Assembly (NCBI GenBank): GCA_041652555.1
Contig: JBAZHE010000027.1
Span: 1 to 14,274, forward strand
Source of the DNA: JBAZHE01 sp041652555
Lineage (GTDB): Bacteria; Patescibacteriota; Patescibacteriia; Patescibacteriales; WJLG01
Direction of reading: 5' to 3'
DNA length: 14,274 bases
Part shown: one piece after another, positions 5,690-12,432 of the stretch
Layout: each line of letters begins with the position of its first letter
Numbering within the stretch: position 1 is the stretch's first letter
The notes under the pieces: generated by a model
Told to the model about the DNA's origin: nothing
Seen by the model: only the letters and a program-made list of their open reading frames with translations
The model's database searches: none
Position numbers and translations under genes: made by a program

Positions 5690-7642
5690 TTACAATAAAT
5701 CTCTAAACGTTGCAATGTAATTTATATTCTTTTGTGTCAACTTTGTTTTTTTACTGATCTTTTTAACTGGTTTCCTTTTAGTTGTGTTTTTTGGCTTTAT
5801 TGGTGGTATTGGTGCCATTATTTGCAAAGCCCTTATCGTTGCAATGGCGTTTGATATCTGTTTCAATAATTGTTTCTGTTCTGCAATCGTTTTTGTTATG
5901 AGCGCAATATCAGTTTGAACGGATGTAATTGTCGCGGTTGCTGTTCTTGTTAATGATAGTGCTATTGCCTTTACTTTTTGTTTTTGTTTAGGCACTGGTT
6001 TAGTTTTCTGTAATGCCTTAACAGATGTCTGTAACTGTGCCTGTGATGTGATTAACGTCTGTAGTTGTGACTGTGTTGTTCTTTGCAATGAAACTAAAAC
6101 TTTAAGTTTAGTTTTTTGCTGCGTTTTAGTTTTAATTTTTGCTTTAGTTGCTGTTTTGATTTCAAGTTTGGTTTTTGTTGCTGTTTTGGTTGCCTGTTTT
6201 ACTTCAGTCTTGGCTTTCTGTTTAACTTTAGTTGCGGTTTTAACTTCAAGTTTTTGTTTCTGAACTACTTTTTGCAATAATATTTGTCCTTCTTTAGTTT
6301 GAATTTCAACAAGCTCACCACGTTTAACAGCAGCGTCTTTTTCAGCAGTTTCCTTCCTGAACTTCTTACCCATATCTTTAGCTTGGGATGATTTGCCTGC
6401 TTTTGGTATCTTGCTGATTTTTATATCAACTGGTTTTATAATTTTCTGACTTTCCTCTTGTTCCAGTTTATCAAACTCTTTTACAATACTTCTTATTCTA
6501 CGTCTCAGTTCCAATGCTGATATTCGTTTCTGCCTGTAATTATTTGCAGCGATCTTTAATTCAGATTGAAGTTTCTCTAATTGTTTTTTAGATATATTCG
6601 ATGATTTTCCGCGTATTTTATTGGATATCCTTAACGATATTGAAGAATATTGTTTTCGAGTATACCCCTTAAGAGTTCGCAAAAACGATGGTTTACTTTT
6701 CTTGACAGCATCAGCTAACCTTTGTTCTTTTGTTCTGGTTTCTTTCTCTACTCGGAACTCACTTTTCTTACGTGGTTTTGGTTTTGACTTTTTCAACTTG
6801 ACTGCATCATCTAACCTTTGTTCTTTTGTTCTGGTTTCTTTCTCTACTCGGAACTCACTTTTCTTACGTGGTTTTGGTTTTGACTTTTTCAACTTGACTG
6901 CATCGGATACTTTTTTAGTTGTACTCACTTTGGTTTTAATCGGCTTAGCAGCAACACGTATGCCTGCGGACATTGGCAATATTTCAGTATACATGATGTT
7001 TGCCGCTCTCTGACCAGCTACATAAGAATTGGGTGCTGACATTATATGATCGGTTGCTGTCTTCCCATAGTATCCAAATATTCCAAGCTGTGCGGCTTGT
7101 GCAACTCTCTTAGCTTTTGTGCCTGCTCCGAACGCCTTCCCAACTTTACCAACCACGCTTAATGCCCTGCCGCCTACTAGACCAGCAGCAAACAAAGCAG
7201 ATGTCTTAACTGGTTGTTTTTGTAGAGAATCGTAAGATCCAAAAGTATAACCAGCGAGTGCGTTTCTCTGTGTTATGGTTCCAACACGCTCGGTTTGTGC
7301 ATGTGCTTTCTTGAATGTTGTATATAGAGCATTTGCGGCCACTGGATTACTGCGTCTGAACGCTGCGCCTTTTTGTGATATTTGCGATAAAGTTGGTATT
7401 CTTGCACCAACCCTTTTTTCAACTGCTGCATATGTCTCACTTGGTCTACGAACAGTAGTCGTTGCTTTCTGTGCTTGAATTGATATTCGCTGAGCTGCAA
7501 CCGGATGTTCTTTTCTAAATCGTTCACCTGCTCGAACTGCCGGTTGTAATGTCTTTGCTGCACCAGCACGGATATCTTCACTTGTTGGTAATGATTTTTT
7601 AGGCGTGAAAGCTTTTCTTAAAACATCCCATCCGGTTACCAT
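5690..7642 (-). CDS. Large basic, low-complexity coiled-coil protein (650 aa)
   Basis: No known family is recognised. Residues 1-120 are Arg/Lys/Ala-rich, with a repeated pattern around RFRKEHPVAAQR and AFRRSNPVAANA. Residues about 135-205 are Gly/Ala-rich and mildly hydrophobic. Residues about 245-315 hold a 32-residue unit in two nearly identical copies (KLKKSKPKPRKKSEFRVEKE). Residues 325-440 look helical. Residues about 450-540 are Lys/Thr/Gln-rich (KTATKTKLEIKTATKAK). A helical stretch (SLQRTTQSQLQTLITSQAQL) and a basic tail follow. The ATG sits 3 bases after the upstream stop with GGAGAGGAT before it. The high charge and coiled-coil pattern suggest a virion-internal DNA-organising, scaffold or tape-measure-like protein (inference). 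Confidence 0.8.
   Translation of the reverse strand: MVTGWDVLRKAFTPKKSLPTSEDIRAGAAKTLQPAVRAGERFRKEHPVAAQRISIQAQKATTTVRRPSETYAAVEKRVGARIPTLSQISQKGAAFRRSNPVAANALYTTFKKAHAQTERVGTITQRNALAGYTFGSYDSLQKQPVKTSALFAAGLVGGRALSVVGKVGKAFGAGTKAKRVAQAAQLGIFGYYGKTATDHIMSAPNSYVAGQRAANIMYTEILPMSAGIRVAAKPIKTKVSTTKKVSDAVKLKKSKPKPRKKSEFRVEKETRTKEQRLDDAVKLKKSKPKPRKKSEFRVEKETRTKEQRLADAVKKSKPSFLRTLKGYTRKQYSSISLRISNKIRGKSSNISKKQLEKLQSELKIAANNYRQKRISALELRRRIRSIVKEFDKLEQEESQKIIKPVDIKISKIPKAGKSSQAKDMGKKFRKETAEKDAAVKRGELVEIQTKEGQILLQKVVQKQKLEVKTATKVKQKAKTEVKQATKTATKTKLEIKTATKAKIKTKTQQKTKLKVLVSLQRTTQSQLQTLITSQAQLQTSVKALQKTKPVPKQKQKVKAIALSLTRTATATITSVQTDIALITKTIAEQKQLLKQISNAIATIRALQIMAPIPPIKPKNTTKRKPVKKISKKTKLTQKNINYIATFRDLL
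6709..6904. repeat. 96-bp tandem duplication inside the 650-aa gene
   Basis: Two head-to-tail copies with a 96-base period. Bases 6715-6808 and 6811-6904 are identical over 94 bases. The period is 32 codons, so the frame is kept and the unit encoded is DAVKLKKSKPKPRKKSEFRV plus 12 residues. A third, partial start of the unit (ADAVKKSKP) follows. Near-perfect identity at third codon positions indicates a recent event. Confidence 0.92.
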
Positions 7643-7645
7643 TTA

Positions 7646-8248
7646 CTAATCCTCTCCTGTTAACTGATAACTTCCAATATCTTCAACCTGCTCACCCTGT
7701 GTTCTTCTAACAGCATTCATGAAAAATGCTAATATCCCGACAAAACACGGTAACTGACATATGAAGTATACTATGGAAACGGCCATTGGAGTATCGTTAG
7801 TTCCTTGCCACACCGTGCCGTTAAGGGTTTCGTTAAGCCCCGTGTCTCCAATTGCAATGAAAAACACATCAAGCGTCATACCAAAGCTTAACACCATTAT
7901 CATAGAAATGAAACACATGAAATACATTACAATAACCGAACCGAATAAAAGAGTAGCGTCAACGGTAGTATTTTCTTGCGTACTATGCATCTTAGCCCAC
8001 ACAAGCACACCAAGAATGGTTAAGAAACTTATCATTTTAAATGTGTTCTTAGAGAACTCCAGATTCTCCGAAGTCTGTTGACTGCTCATGTTATTGGCAA
8101 CATTATCATTGTTTACTTCAATGACAACATTTACTCCCTTAGTCAGTATATTTGACATTCCGCCCGCAAGCAGTAATGCCAATAATATAACAACGATAAC
8201 AAAAGACATGTTACCATAAGCCCGATCATCGTGGAGTAAATCTTTCAT
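7646..8248 (-). CDS. Multi-pass membrane protein (200 aa)
   Basis: Membrane helices are predicted at about 13-31, 72-88, 100-122 with a hydrophobic extension to 135, and 155-180. An exposed loop (about 32-70) carries Asn/Asp-rich sequence, and another with NET, NGT and NDT sequons lies before the last helix. The open frame can be extended to an ATG at 8281, but that codon lies upstream of a TATA box whose spacing (centre at 8274, 26 bases) fits a leaderless transcript starting at the ATG at 8246-8248. I therefore use the shorter form. It is the first gene of the structural module and is followed 3 bases later by the 650-residue gene. No family is recognised. Confidence 0.75.
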   Translation of the reverse strand: MKDLLHDDRAYGNMSFVIVVILLALLLAGGMSNILTKGVNVVIEVNNDNVANNMSSQQTSENLEFSKNTFKMISFLTILGVLVWAKMHSTQENTTVDATLLFGSVIVMYFMCFISMIMVLSFGMTLDVFFIAIGDTGLNETLNGTVWQGTNDTPMAVSIVYFICQLPCFVGILAFFMNAVRRTQGEQVEDIGSYQLTGED

Positions 8249-8261
8249 GGTGATAAGATAT

Positions 8262-8280
8262 GTTATAAGAAATATAAACA
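8262..8280 (-). promoter_or_regulatory. Leaderless promoter of the structural module
   Basis: TTTATATTT on the minus strand (8270-8278), flanked by AT-rich sequence, is centred 26 bases from the ATG at 8246-8248. No Shine-Dalgarno site lies between. This is the normal archaeal geometry for a leaderless mRNA. It follows a 114-base gene-free interval (8282-8395), the largest within the long gene run. Confidence 0.6.
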
Positions 8281-8332
8281 CTTTACTATTGTTATTTGGG
8301 TAATAGAATATATATATGATATAATGATAATA

Positions 8333-8358
8333 ATGTTATAGTTAAACATGTATAACAT
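8333..8358. repeat. 8-bp inverted repeat in the intergenic region
   Basis: ATGTTATA (8333-8340) and TATAACAT (8351-8358) are perfect arms around a 10-base spacer. The spacing of 18 bases between arm starts is near two helical turns, which would suit a dimeric regulator. It could also form a weak AT-only hairpin after the gene ending at 8396. It sits upstream of the second promoter. Confidence 0.35.
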
Positions 8359-8395
8359 ATTGTATATATTATTGTGTTTGTTTTCATGTGATCAT

Positions 8396-8746
8396 TCACA
8401 ATTTTTCCAATCCTCTAATTCTATATCCCGTGAACGGAATATATTTCCATGTTATAGTTATACGTTCACCATTTTCAATACCCAAAAGCTTATGCTCTCC
8501 AGCAAAAAAATAAGTAGCATTCTCTTTAATCGGATATGCAACGTCTGGGATATCTACAAACACTTCTCCCACTTCAATAAATAAAACATTGTCATAAACC
8601 ACACCATCATATTCAAATGATTTCAAATATTGATTTTCAAGTGTTGTTTTTTCTACATATGAATGCGGATATAATAGAAAACCAATTATTAATACTGCAC
8701 ATATAAATGTAATAATGATTTCTTTTTTACCAAATTCAATTTCCAT
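8396..8746 (-). CDS. Single-pass membrane-anchored protein (116 aa)
   Basis: A short cytoplasmic N-terminus (MEIEFGKKE) is followed by one membrane helix (about 10-28, IIITFICAVLIIGFLLYP). An exposed beta-rich domain follows (YDGVVYDNVLFIEVGEVFVD, then ERITITWKYIPFTGYRIRG). The ATG at 8744-8746 has a perfect AGGAGGTG site; a GTG three codons earlier overlaps that site and is rejected. The domain is not recognised. By topology it should display a small beta domain outside the membrane. It is the last gene before the intergenic interval and second promoter. Confidence 0.75.
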   Translation of the reverse strand: MEIEFGKKEIIITFICAVLIIGFLLYPHSYVEKTTLENQYLKSFEYDGVVYDNVLFIEVGEVFVDIPDVAYPIKENATYFFAGEHKLLGIENGERITITWKYIPFTGYRIRGLEKL

Positions 8747-8812
8747 ATAGTTCACCTCCTGTCGTTTTATTATAATCTGGGAGATAGTATGTAAACAGTA
8801 TCAATTTTAATA

Positions 8813-8908
8813 TCAATTTAGTAACTTTTTTTCTTCATCATTTAAATCTGTTAGACAATCAACATCTTTGCACATGTTATTATAAATTTGTTCGTGCTTA
8901 TCGTTCAT
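8813..8908 (-). CDS. Acidic microprotein with Cys pair (31 aa)
   Basis: The ATG (8906-8908) lies inside the end of the 165-residue gene (stop at 8898-8900) in another frame, and is preceded by GATGTGATTGAAA. This initiation block is identical to the one before the 28-residue gene at 9496. The product includes CKDVDC followed by LTDLNDEEKKLLN, with no membrane helix. C-x4-C could bind a metal or form a disulphide. The duplicated start signal is the best evidence that it is translated. Confidence 0.5.
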   Translation of the reverse strand: MNDKHEQIYNNMCKDVDCLTDLNDEEKKLLN

Positions 8909-9395
8909 TTTCAATCACATCTGCTTTATTGGTAAAAATTATGATCAATTGATTTAATGGTGAAATTATTAAAACTATCAGTAAAAGCAAATAAACCACG
9001 TATCCACCATTACTGACAAGAAAATTATATATTTCAACTGATTCATTATAATTAGTAGTTAAATATTTGTTAAGATACGAAAAATCACATTTAATCGAAG
9101 CTATACCAACACAATATAATACCGAACTTATAATACATGTATACATAGTCTGCATTTCTATTTTAGTGTCAGATTTTAAAAATGGTGTAATTAATGTCAT
9201 AGGAAGAAGCATTAATAACCCTAACACGGATAGAGCACCACATCGCATGTATGATTCATTTGTGTATAGTGTTGGAGTATCCGTGGAATACATCAATATT
9301 GAAAAACATAATGTACACCATGATAGCAATAAAAAATACGAAAATGCAGAATATCTTACATATTTTTCAACAATTTCATAATCAATTTTTTTCAT
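8898..9395 (-). CDS. Four-helix membrane protein (165 aa)
   Basis: Membrane helices are predicted at about 15-36, 50-72, 84-101 and 132-156, with an exposed Asn/Tyr-rich loop (YLNKYLTTNYNESVEIYNF) before the last helix. The N-terminus is short and charged (MKKIDYEIVEKY) and the tail is DVIENER. The ATG at 9393-9395 has GGAG about 10 bases upstream and lies 14 bases after the 28-residue gene. No family is recognised. Its Asn/Ile/Tyr-rich composition matches the other small membrane proteins of this block. Confidence 0.7.
   Translation of the reverse strand: MKKIDYEIVEKYVRYSAFSYFLLLSWCTLCFSILMYSTDTPTLYTNESYMRCGALSVLGLLMLLPMTLITPFLKSDTKIEMQTMYTCIISSVLYCVGIASIKCDFSYLNKYLTTNYNESVEIYNFLVSNGGYVVYLLLLIVLIISPLNQLIIIFTNKADVIENER
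8904..8921 (-). promoter_or_regulatory. Translation-start block, copy A
   Basis: The 18 bases GATGTGATTGAAAATGAA on the minus strand include the ATG of the 31-residue gene and also encode DVIENE of the overlapping 165-residue gene. An identical block is at 9492-9509. Confidence 0.5.
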
Positions 9396-9409
9396 AATCG
9401 TACTCCATC

Positions 9410-9496
9410 TTATTTACTTTTCTTCTTTTTCTTACTTAATATAACCATGTGTTCTTTATGTACTTTACGATGCTCTTTGTTTGACCGTTTTTTCAT
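9410..9496 (-). CDS. Lys-rich microprotein (28 aa)
   Basis: The ATG (9494-9496) follows GGATGTGATTGAAA, a one-mismatch version of the GGAGGTGAT ribosome-binding consensus at good spacing. The peptide is almost all basic and polar (MKKRSNKEHRKVHKEH at the start, SKKKKKSK at the end) with one short hydrophobic patch, MVIL. It fills the space between the 150- and 165-residue genes in a run where almost all intergenic space is used. It could bind nucleic acid or acidic lipid heads. The function is unknown. Confidence 0.5.
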   Translation of the reverse strand: MKKRSNKEHRKVHKEHMVILSKKKKKSK

Positions 9497-9509
9497 TTTC
9501 AATCACATC
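9492..9509 (-). promoter_or_regulatory. Translation-start block, copy B
   Basis: Identical 18 bases to 8904-8921, here spanning the start of the 28-residue gene. The GGATGTGATT upstream part acts as a variant Shine-Dalgarno sequence. A related GGATGTGGT precedes the ATG at 9966. Confidence 0.5.
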
Positions 9510-9513
9510 CTTT

Positions 9514-9966
9514 TTAATAATCAAGCAAAACAAATTCCCTATAATGAGACATGTTCCTGCAATCCATCCATGCATTATATGTTCTATCAGAATATACAAA
9601 AGTTATATTTTCGTTAATATCATTTAATATATATTCAGGTGAATAATCATAGAAATCTGAATACATGCATGCATGCAAAGTAGCTCTTTCGTCAAGTGTC
9701 CAGTTTAAAAAATCGTATTCATTGTCAAGTATATATATTTCTTTCATAATACTATTTTCGATTGTTTCATCAACGTATGGTTGAATACATGGCATTATAA
9801 TTAAGCATGATATCGTAAATATTGAAATAAATTTTATAATAATTGAATCATAATCATCAAGTATTTTTTTTCTTTTGCAATATTTAAATAACAATACCGA
9901 TGAACAAAATGAGAATACCGATATAAAAAACAGAAAATAAAAATATGCAGTAAAGTAAAAAGTCAT
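9514..9966 (-). CDS. Membrane-anchored protein with Cys-containing outer domain (150 aa)
   Basis: Two membrane helices are predicted at about 3-27 and 41-61, separated by a basic loop (KYCKRKKILDDYD) that should face the cytoplasm. The remaining 90 residues are polar and aromatic (YDFLNWTLDERATLHACMYS) with two sequons (NWT, NIT) plus NMS near the end and two cysteines (in HACM and MDCR) that could pair. This suggests a small disulphide-stabilised domain outside. The ATG overlaps the upstream stop by one base (TAATG) with GGATGTGGT before it. No family is recognised. Confidence 0.7.
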   Translation of the reverse strand: MTFYFTAYFYFLFFISVFSFCSSVLLFKYCKRKKILDDYDSIIIKFISIFTISCLIIMPCIQPYVDETIENSIMKEIYILDNEYDFLNWTLDERATLHACMYSDFYDYSPEYILNDINENITFVYSDRTYNAWMDCRNMSHYREFVLLDY

Positions 9967-10337
9967 TATACCACATCCTTTTTACTTGCTCTTTTCCTCA
10001 GAATGAAATAACATATAGCTGAATATATACCACCAATAACACATGATAGAATGAATATATTCTTATATTTATTACTCCACCTGGATATGTCATACATGCT
10101 TATTGACTTGATCGCAGTGTATATCAGGAATGCTCTGATCACTATCAATGCTATGATGTATATGATAACTGGAATTATGAAATACGATTGAGCATCCGTA
10201 TTTTGCATCTCACGGAATACATGACCTTCGTATAGAACTATTATATTTCCAGTAATCAATCGTTCTAATATAATAGCAATTATGAACGGTATATACTCTC
10301 GCTTTTTTCTATCCAGGTATTGTTCAACCATTTTCAT
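9966..10337 (-). CDS. Small multi-pass membrane protein (123 aa)
   Basis: A basic N-terminus (MKMVEQYLDRKKREY) leads to a helix at about 16-36. Two strong membrane helices follow at about 51-75 and 93-112, and the tail is RKRASKKDVV. Lys/Arg at both ends favours cytoplasmic termini. The start lies 4 bases after the upstream stop with no clear ribosome-binding site, so coupling is likely. No family is recognised. Confidence 0.7.
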   Translation of the reverse strand: MKMVEQYLDRKKREYIPFIIAIILERLITGNIIVLYEGHVFREMQNTDAQSYFIIPVIIYIIALIVIRAFLIYTAIKSISMYDISRWSNKYKNIFILSCVIGGIYSAICYFILRKRASKKDVV

Positions 10338-10341
10338 AACT

Positions 10342-10653
10342 TCAGATATTCAATTTCTGTTTTTCTTTTATATCATCAGAGTAAAATAATCCTTCTTTAG
10401 ATCGGATGTCGGTGTTCTCGGTATCTTCAATGCTTTCATTTTCATCATCGTATGGTAATATTTGTCCACACGACATATACATATCTGAAAAAACATTTGT
10501 CAATCTTTCCACATCAGCTATTACCTGTTCGTATGGAACATTGGATACTATAGACACACTTGGCATTCCATCATCGTTGAATGATATCTTACATTTTGTT
10601 ATGTTTTTATTTTCTACTGGCATATTAGTTACTCCATATTCTTCGTCATTCAT
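10342..10653 (-). CDS. Small acidic soluble protein (103 aa)
   Basis: No membrane helix is present. Residues about 20-55 form an alpha/beta stretch (KCKISFNDDGMPSVSIVSN, then VPYEQVIADVERLTNVF). The C-terminal 35 residues are strongly acidic and probably disordered (DDENESIEDTENTD). The ATG at 10651-10653 lacks a ribosome-binding site and follows a 75-base interval with AT-rich sequence, so it may have its own leaderless or weak promoter. Its acidic tail contrasts with the many basic proteins of the module and could act as a charge partner (inference). No family is recognised. Confidence 0.65.
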   Translation of the reverse strand: MNDEEYGVTNMPVENKNITKCKISFNDDGMPSVSIVSNVPYEQVIADVERLTNVFSDMYMSCGQILPYDDENESIEDTENTDIRSKEGLFYSDDIKEKQKLNI

Positions 10654-10728
10654 TCTTGTTCACAGCGTTAACTTTGAAATATCCTATTTTATTTTGTCCT
10701 ATCCATTCATATTATAATGTATGTTGAA

Positions 10729-11712
10729 TTAGACAGACAAACCAAACATAGTAGGGTTTTCTTTGACTAATTTATAGTATTTGTCTTTTTGTAAATTAAG
10801 CATCTTACAACCTTTTCTAATTGGTATATTTTCAGTAACTTTCATTTCATGGACCGCGAATGCTTTGTCCAAATCAGAATTCTCTTGTATAGACATTTTA
10901 TTTTCTTTTTTATCTTCAATTATTTCCTCAGCAAGCTTTTCAAAGTCTTCCATATCGGCTTTCTCAGCGGCTTCCTGAATTACTGTACGCCTCGCTTCAT
11001 ACTCATCTATAAGCTCCTGTGGTATTTCAGAATCGTCTATTGCACCTGCGACATACTTCACACCATTCAATCTAGGATGCACGAAATAAGTTTTTCCTGT
11101 CCTATACCTGCGCAATACCCTGAATAGTTTATAAATTGAAAACCCGTCATCATATTCCTGTTTGAACATTTCAACATGATAATGTAAAAGGTTACGCGGT
11201 ACTTTATCGAGTATAAAAGAATCCGGCAATGTCAATATCAAAAGATTGTTCTTGTTCCGGAAAGTCATTACGATACGATTAAGTATTTTATTTCCTTTAC
11301 TGTTCCAGTCTCTTGAATTCCATGCTGCACCTATATCATCAAGGATAATTACTTTCTTTGGTGAATTTGCTTTCATGACACGTATGACTTCTTCCGTTGT
11401 CATCACGGCTATATTTTCACTATTAAAGTAATCCTGCCATTTTCCACCAAGACGTTTAGCAAGATATACTGCTACTTTGTAACCAATGTATAACCCTGCT
11501 CTGCTCTTGCCTTCGCCTGTCTTTCCTACGATCATTACTATGGCGTGCTGGTTATGTTTTGATGCTACTGGTACACCTAGAATGTCTTCTATGTGTATCT
11601 GTTGTTCTTCAGTCAACGGTGGATGACTTATATCTAATAAATTCTGAATGTGAGATGGAGTATTTGAATTTTTCATCTTTTCTTTTAACATGCCGTATAA
11701 ATTAAGACTCAT
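10729..11712 (-). CDS. P-loop ATPase with C-terminal HTH-like segment (327 aa)
   Basis: Walker A is clear (GKTGEGKS, residues 63-70), and Walker B follows a hydrophobic strand (VIILDD, 121-126). A later strand ending in TLPD (161-164) could hold the sensor residue. The order and the phrase FRNKNNLLILTLPDSFILDK fit the additional-strand catalytic E class, which includes viral packaging, Zot-like and FtsK/HerA-type ATPases. I would place it there without choosing a family. Residues about 298-320 (IRKGCKMLNLQKDKYYKLVK) resemble a helix-turn-helix, suggesting DNA contact. There is no membrane helix. The start has AAGGTGAT and lies 4 bases after the upstream stop. It probably powers DNA packaging, translocation or particle assembly with the membrane proteins of this operon (inference). 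Confidence 0.8.
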   Translation of the reverse strand: MSLNLYGMLKEKMKNSNTPSHIQNLLDISHPPLTEEQQIHIEDILGVPVASKHNQHAIVMIVGKTGEGKSRAGLYIGYKVAVYLAKRLGGKWQDYFNSENIAVMTTEEVIRVMKANSPKKVIILDDIGAAWNSRDWNSKGNKILNRIVMTFRNKNNLLILTLPDSFILDKVPRNLLHYHVEMFKQEYDDGFSIYKLFRVLRRYRTGKTYFVHPRLNGVKYVAGAIDDSEIPQELIDEYEARRTVIQEAAEKADMEDFEKLAEEIIEDKKENKMSIQENSDLDKAFAVHEMKVTENIPIRKGCKMLNLQKDKYYKLVKENPTMFGLSV

Positions 11713-11716
11713 GTTA

Positions 11717-12079
11717 TCACCTTATTATAGCAAGTCTTTTTTCAGTATATTTTGAAAGGACAACTCTGCATACACCCAAAATTTTAATGTTCGTTTCCAT
11801 TATAATACGATTTTTAATTTCAAGGTCAGTTATTCCTTTTGTTTGCTTTTCTATCAATTCTTCTTTTAAATCGAATGTAGCAAGTTGCTGTTCGTATGGA
11901 GTTATTGCAGTGATAAGACAATCTACAAGGAATGGAACCTTTGGACTATAACTACCATCCATTTCAGTTAGTGCTCTGTGAATACTAAGGATATTATCAA
12001 GTATCTGTTGTTTTAAAATATCTTCAGCTTCGAATTCAGGCAATCCCAATTCTATTTTTTTCAATGGTTTGTCTTGCAT
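11717..12079 (-). CDS. Small helical soluble protein (120 aa)
   Basis: Mostly helical by pattern, with no membrane segment. The N-terminus is charged (MQDKPLKKIELGLPEFEAED). Two long amphipathic stretches follow at about 20-65 and 75-118. The gene ends within 4 bases of the ATPase start, and its stop is part of the ATPase ribosome-binding site (AAGGTGAT), a sign of coupling and possibly of a partner protein. No family is recognised. Confidence 0.65.
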   Translation of the reverse strand: MQDKPLKKIELGLPEFEAEDILKQQILDNILSIHRALTEMDGSYSPKVPFLVDCLITAITPYEQQLATFDLKEELIEKQTKGITDLEIKNRIIMETNIKILGVCRVVLSKYTEKRLAIIR

Positions 12080-12087
12080 ATTGAATC

Positions 12088-12429
12088 CTATTTATCATTT
12101 ATTATTTTAAGGCTTCTGATAAGTTTTTGGTATTCAAAAAATAAATCAATTCCTTCTTTGGCAAATGTAGCATTTGGCGTTATTGAGTCCGTAAATACCC
12201 AATCTTTTATACTTGATACAAGTTGCTCATTTTCTAACTCTCTTCTGTTGCTTGTTAATAAAAACAAATGTGTGAATGTTCCTTTGAAACTATTAAAATC
12301 AAGTTTTTTAATCTTACGTTTCGATGTAAGATTGAGAATTAAATTACTTGCAGAAGCACAACATCTATTATGCACGGTTTTTATCTCGTCATTATCGACT
12401 GCTTTAGTTATTTGGTTATCGTTTTGCAT
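12088..12429 (-). CDS. Small soluble protein (113 aa)
   Basis: No membrane segment. It has a CCASAS stretch near residue 25, a basic patch (LTSKRKIKKLDF) and a helical C-terminus (FFEYQKLIRSLKIINDK). The ATG at 12427-12429 lies 3 bases after the upstream stop. The ribosome-binding site is weak (GGGATCAT). No family is recognised; by position it belongs to the ATPase-associated soluble group. Confidence 0.62.
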   Translation of the reverse strand: MQNDNQITKAVDNDEIKTVHNRCCASASNLILNLTSKRKIKKLDFNSFKGTFTHLFLLTSNRRELENEQLVSSIKDWVFTDSITPNATFAKEGIDLFFEYQKLIRSLKIINDK

Positions 12430-12432
12430 TGA

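Noticed and set aside
6048..7013. Plus-strand frames opposite the 650-aa gene that look like hydrophobic membrane proteins
   Set aside because: They are complements of Lys/Thr-rich codons (giving Phe/Leu/Val/Cys). The apparent internal repeat is only the reverse of the 96-bp duplication.
7273..7581. 102-codon minus-strand frame inside the 650-aa gene
   Set aside because: It overlaps the 650-aa gene in another frame, has no ribosome-binding site and is explained by the host gene's biased codons.
8249..8281. Upstream ATG adding MFIFLITYLIT to the 200-aa membrane protein
   Set aside because: It lies at or above the TATA box that fits a leaderless start at 8248, and has no ribosome-binding site.
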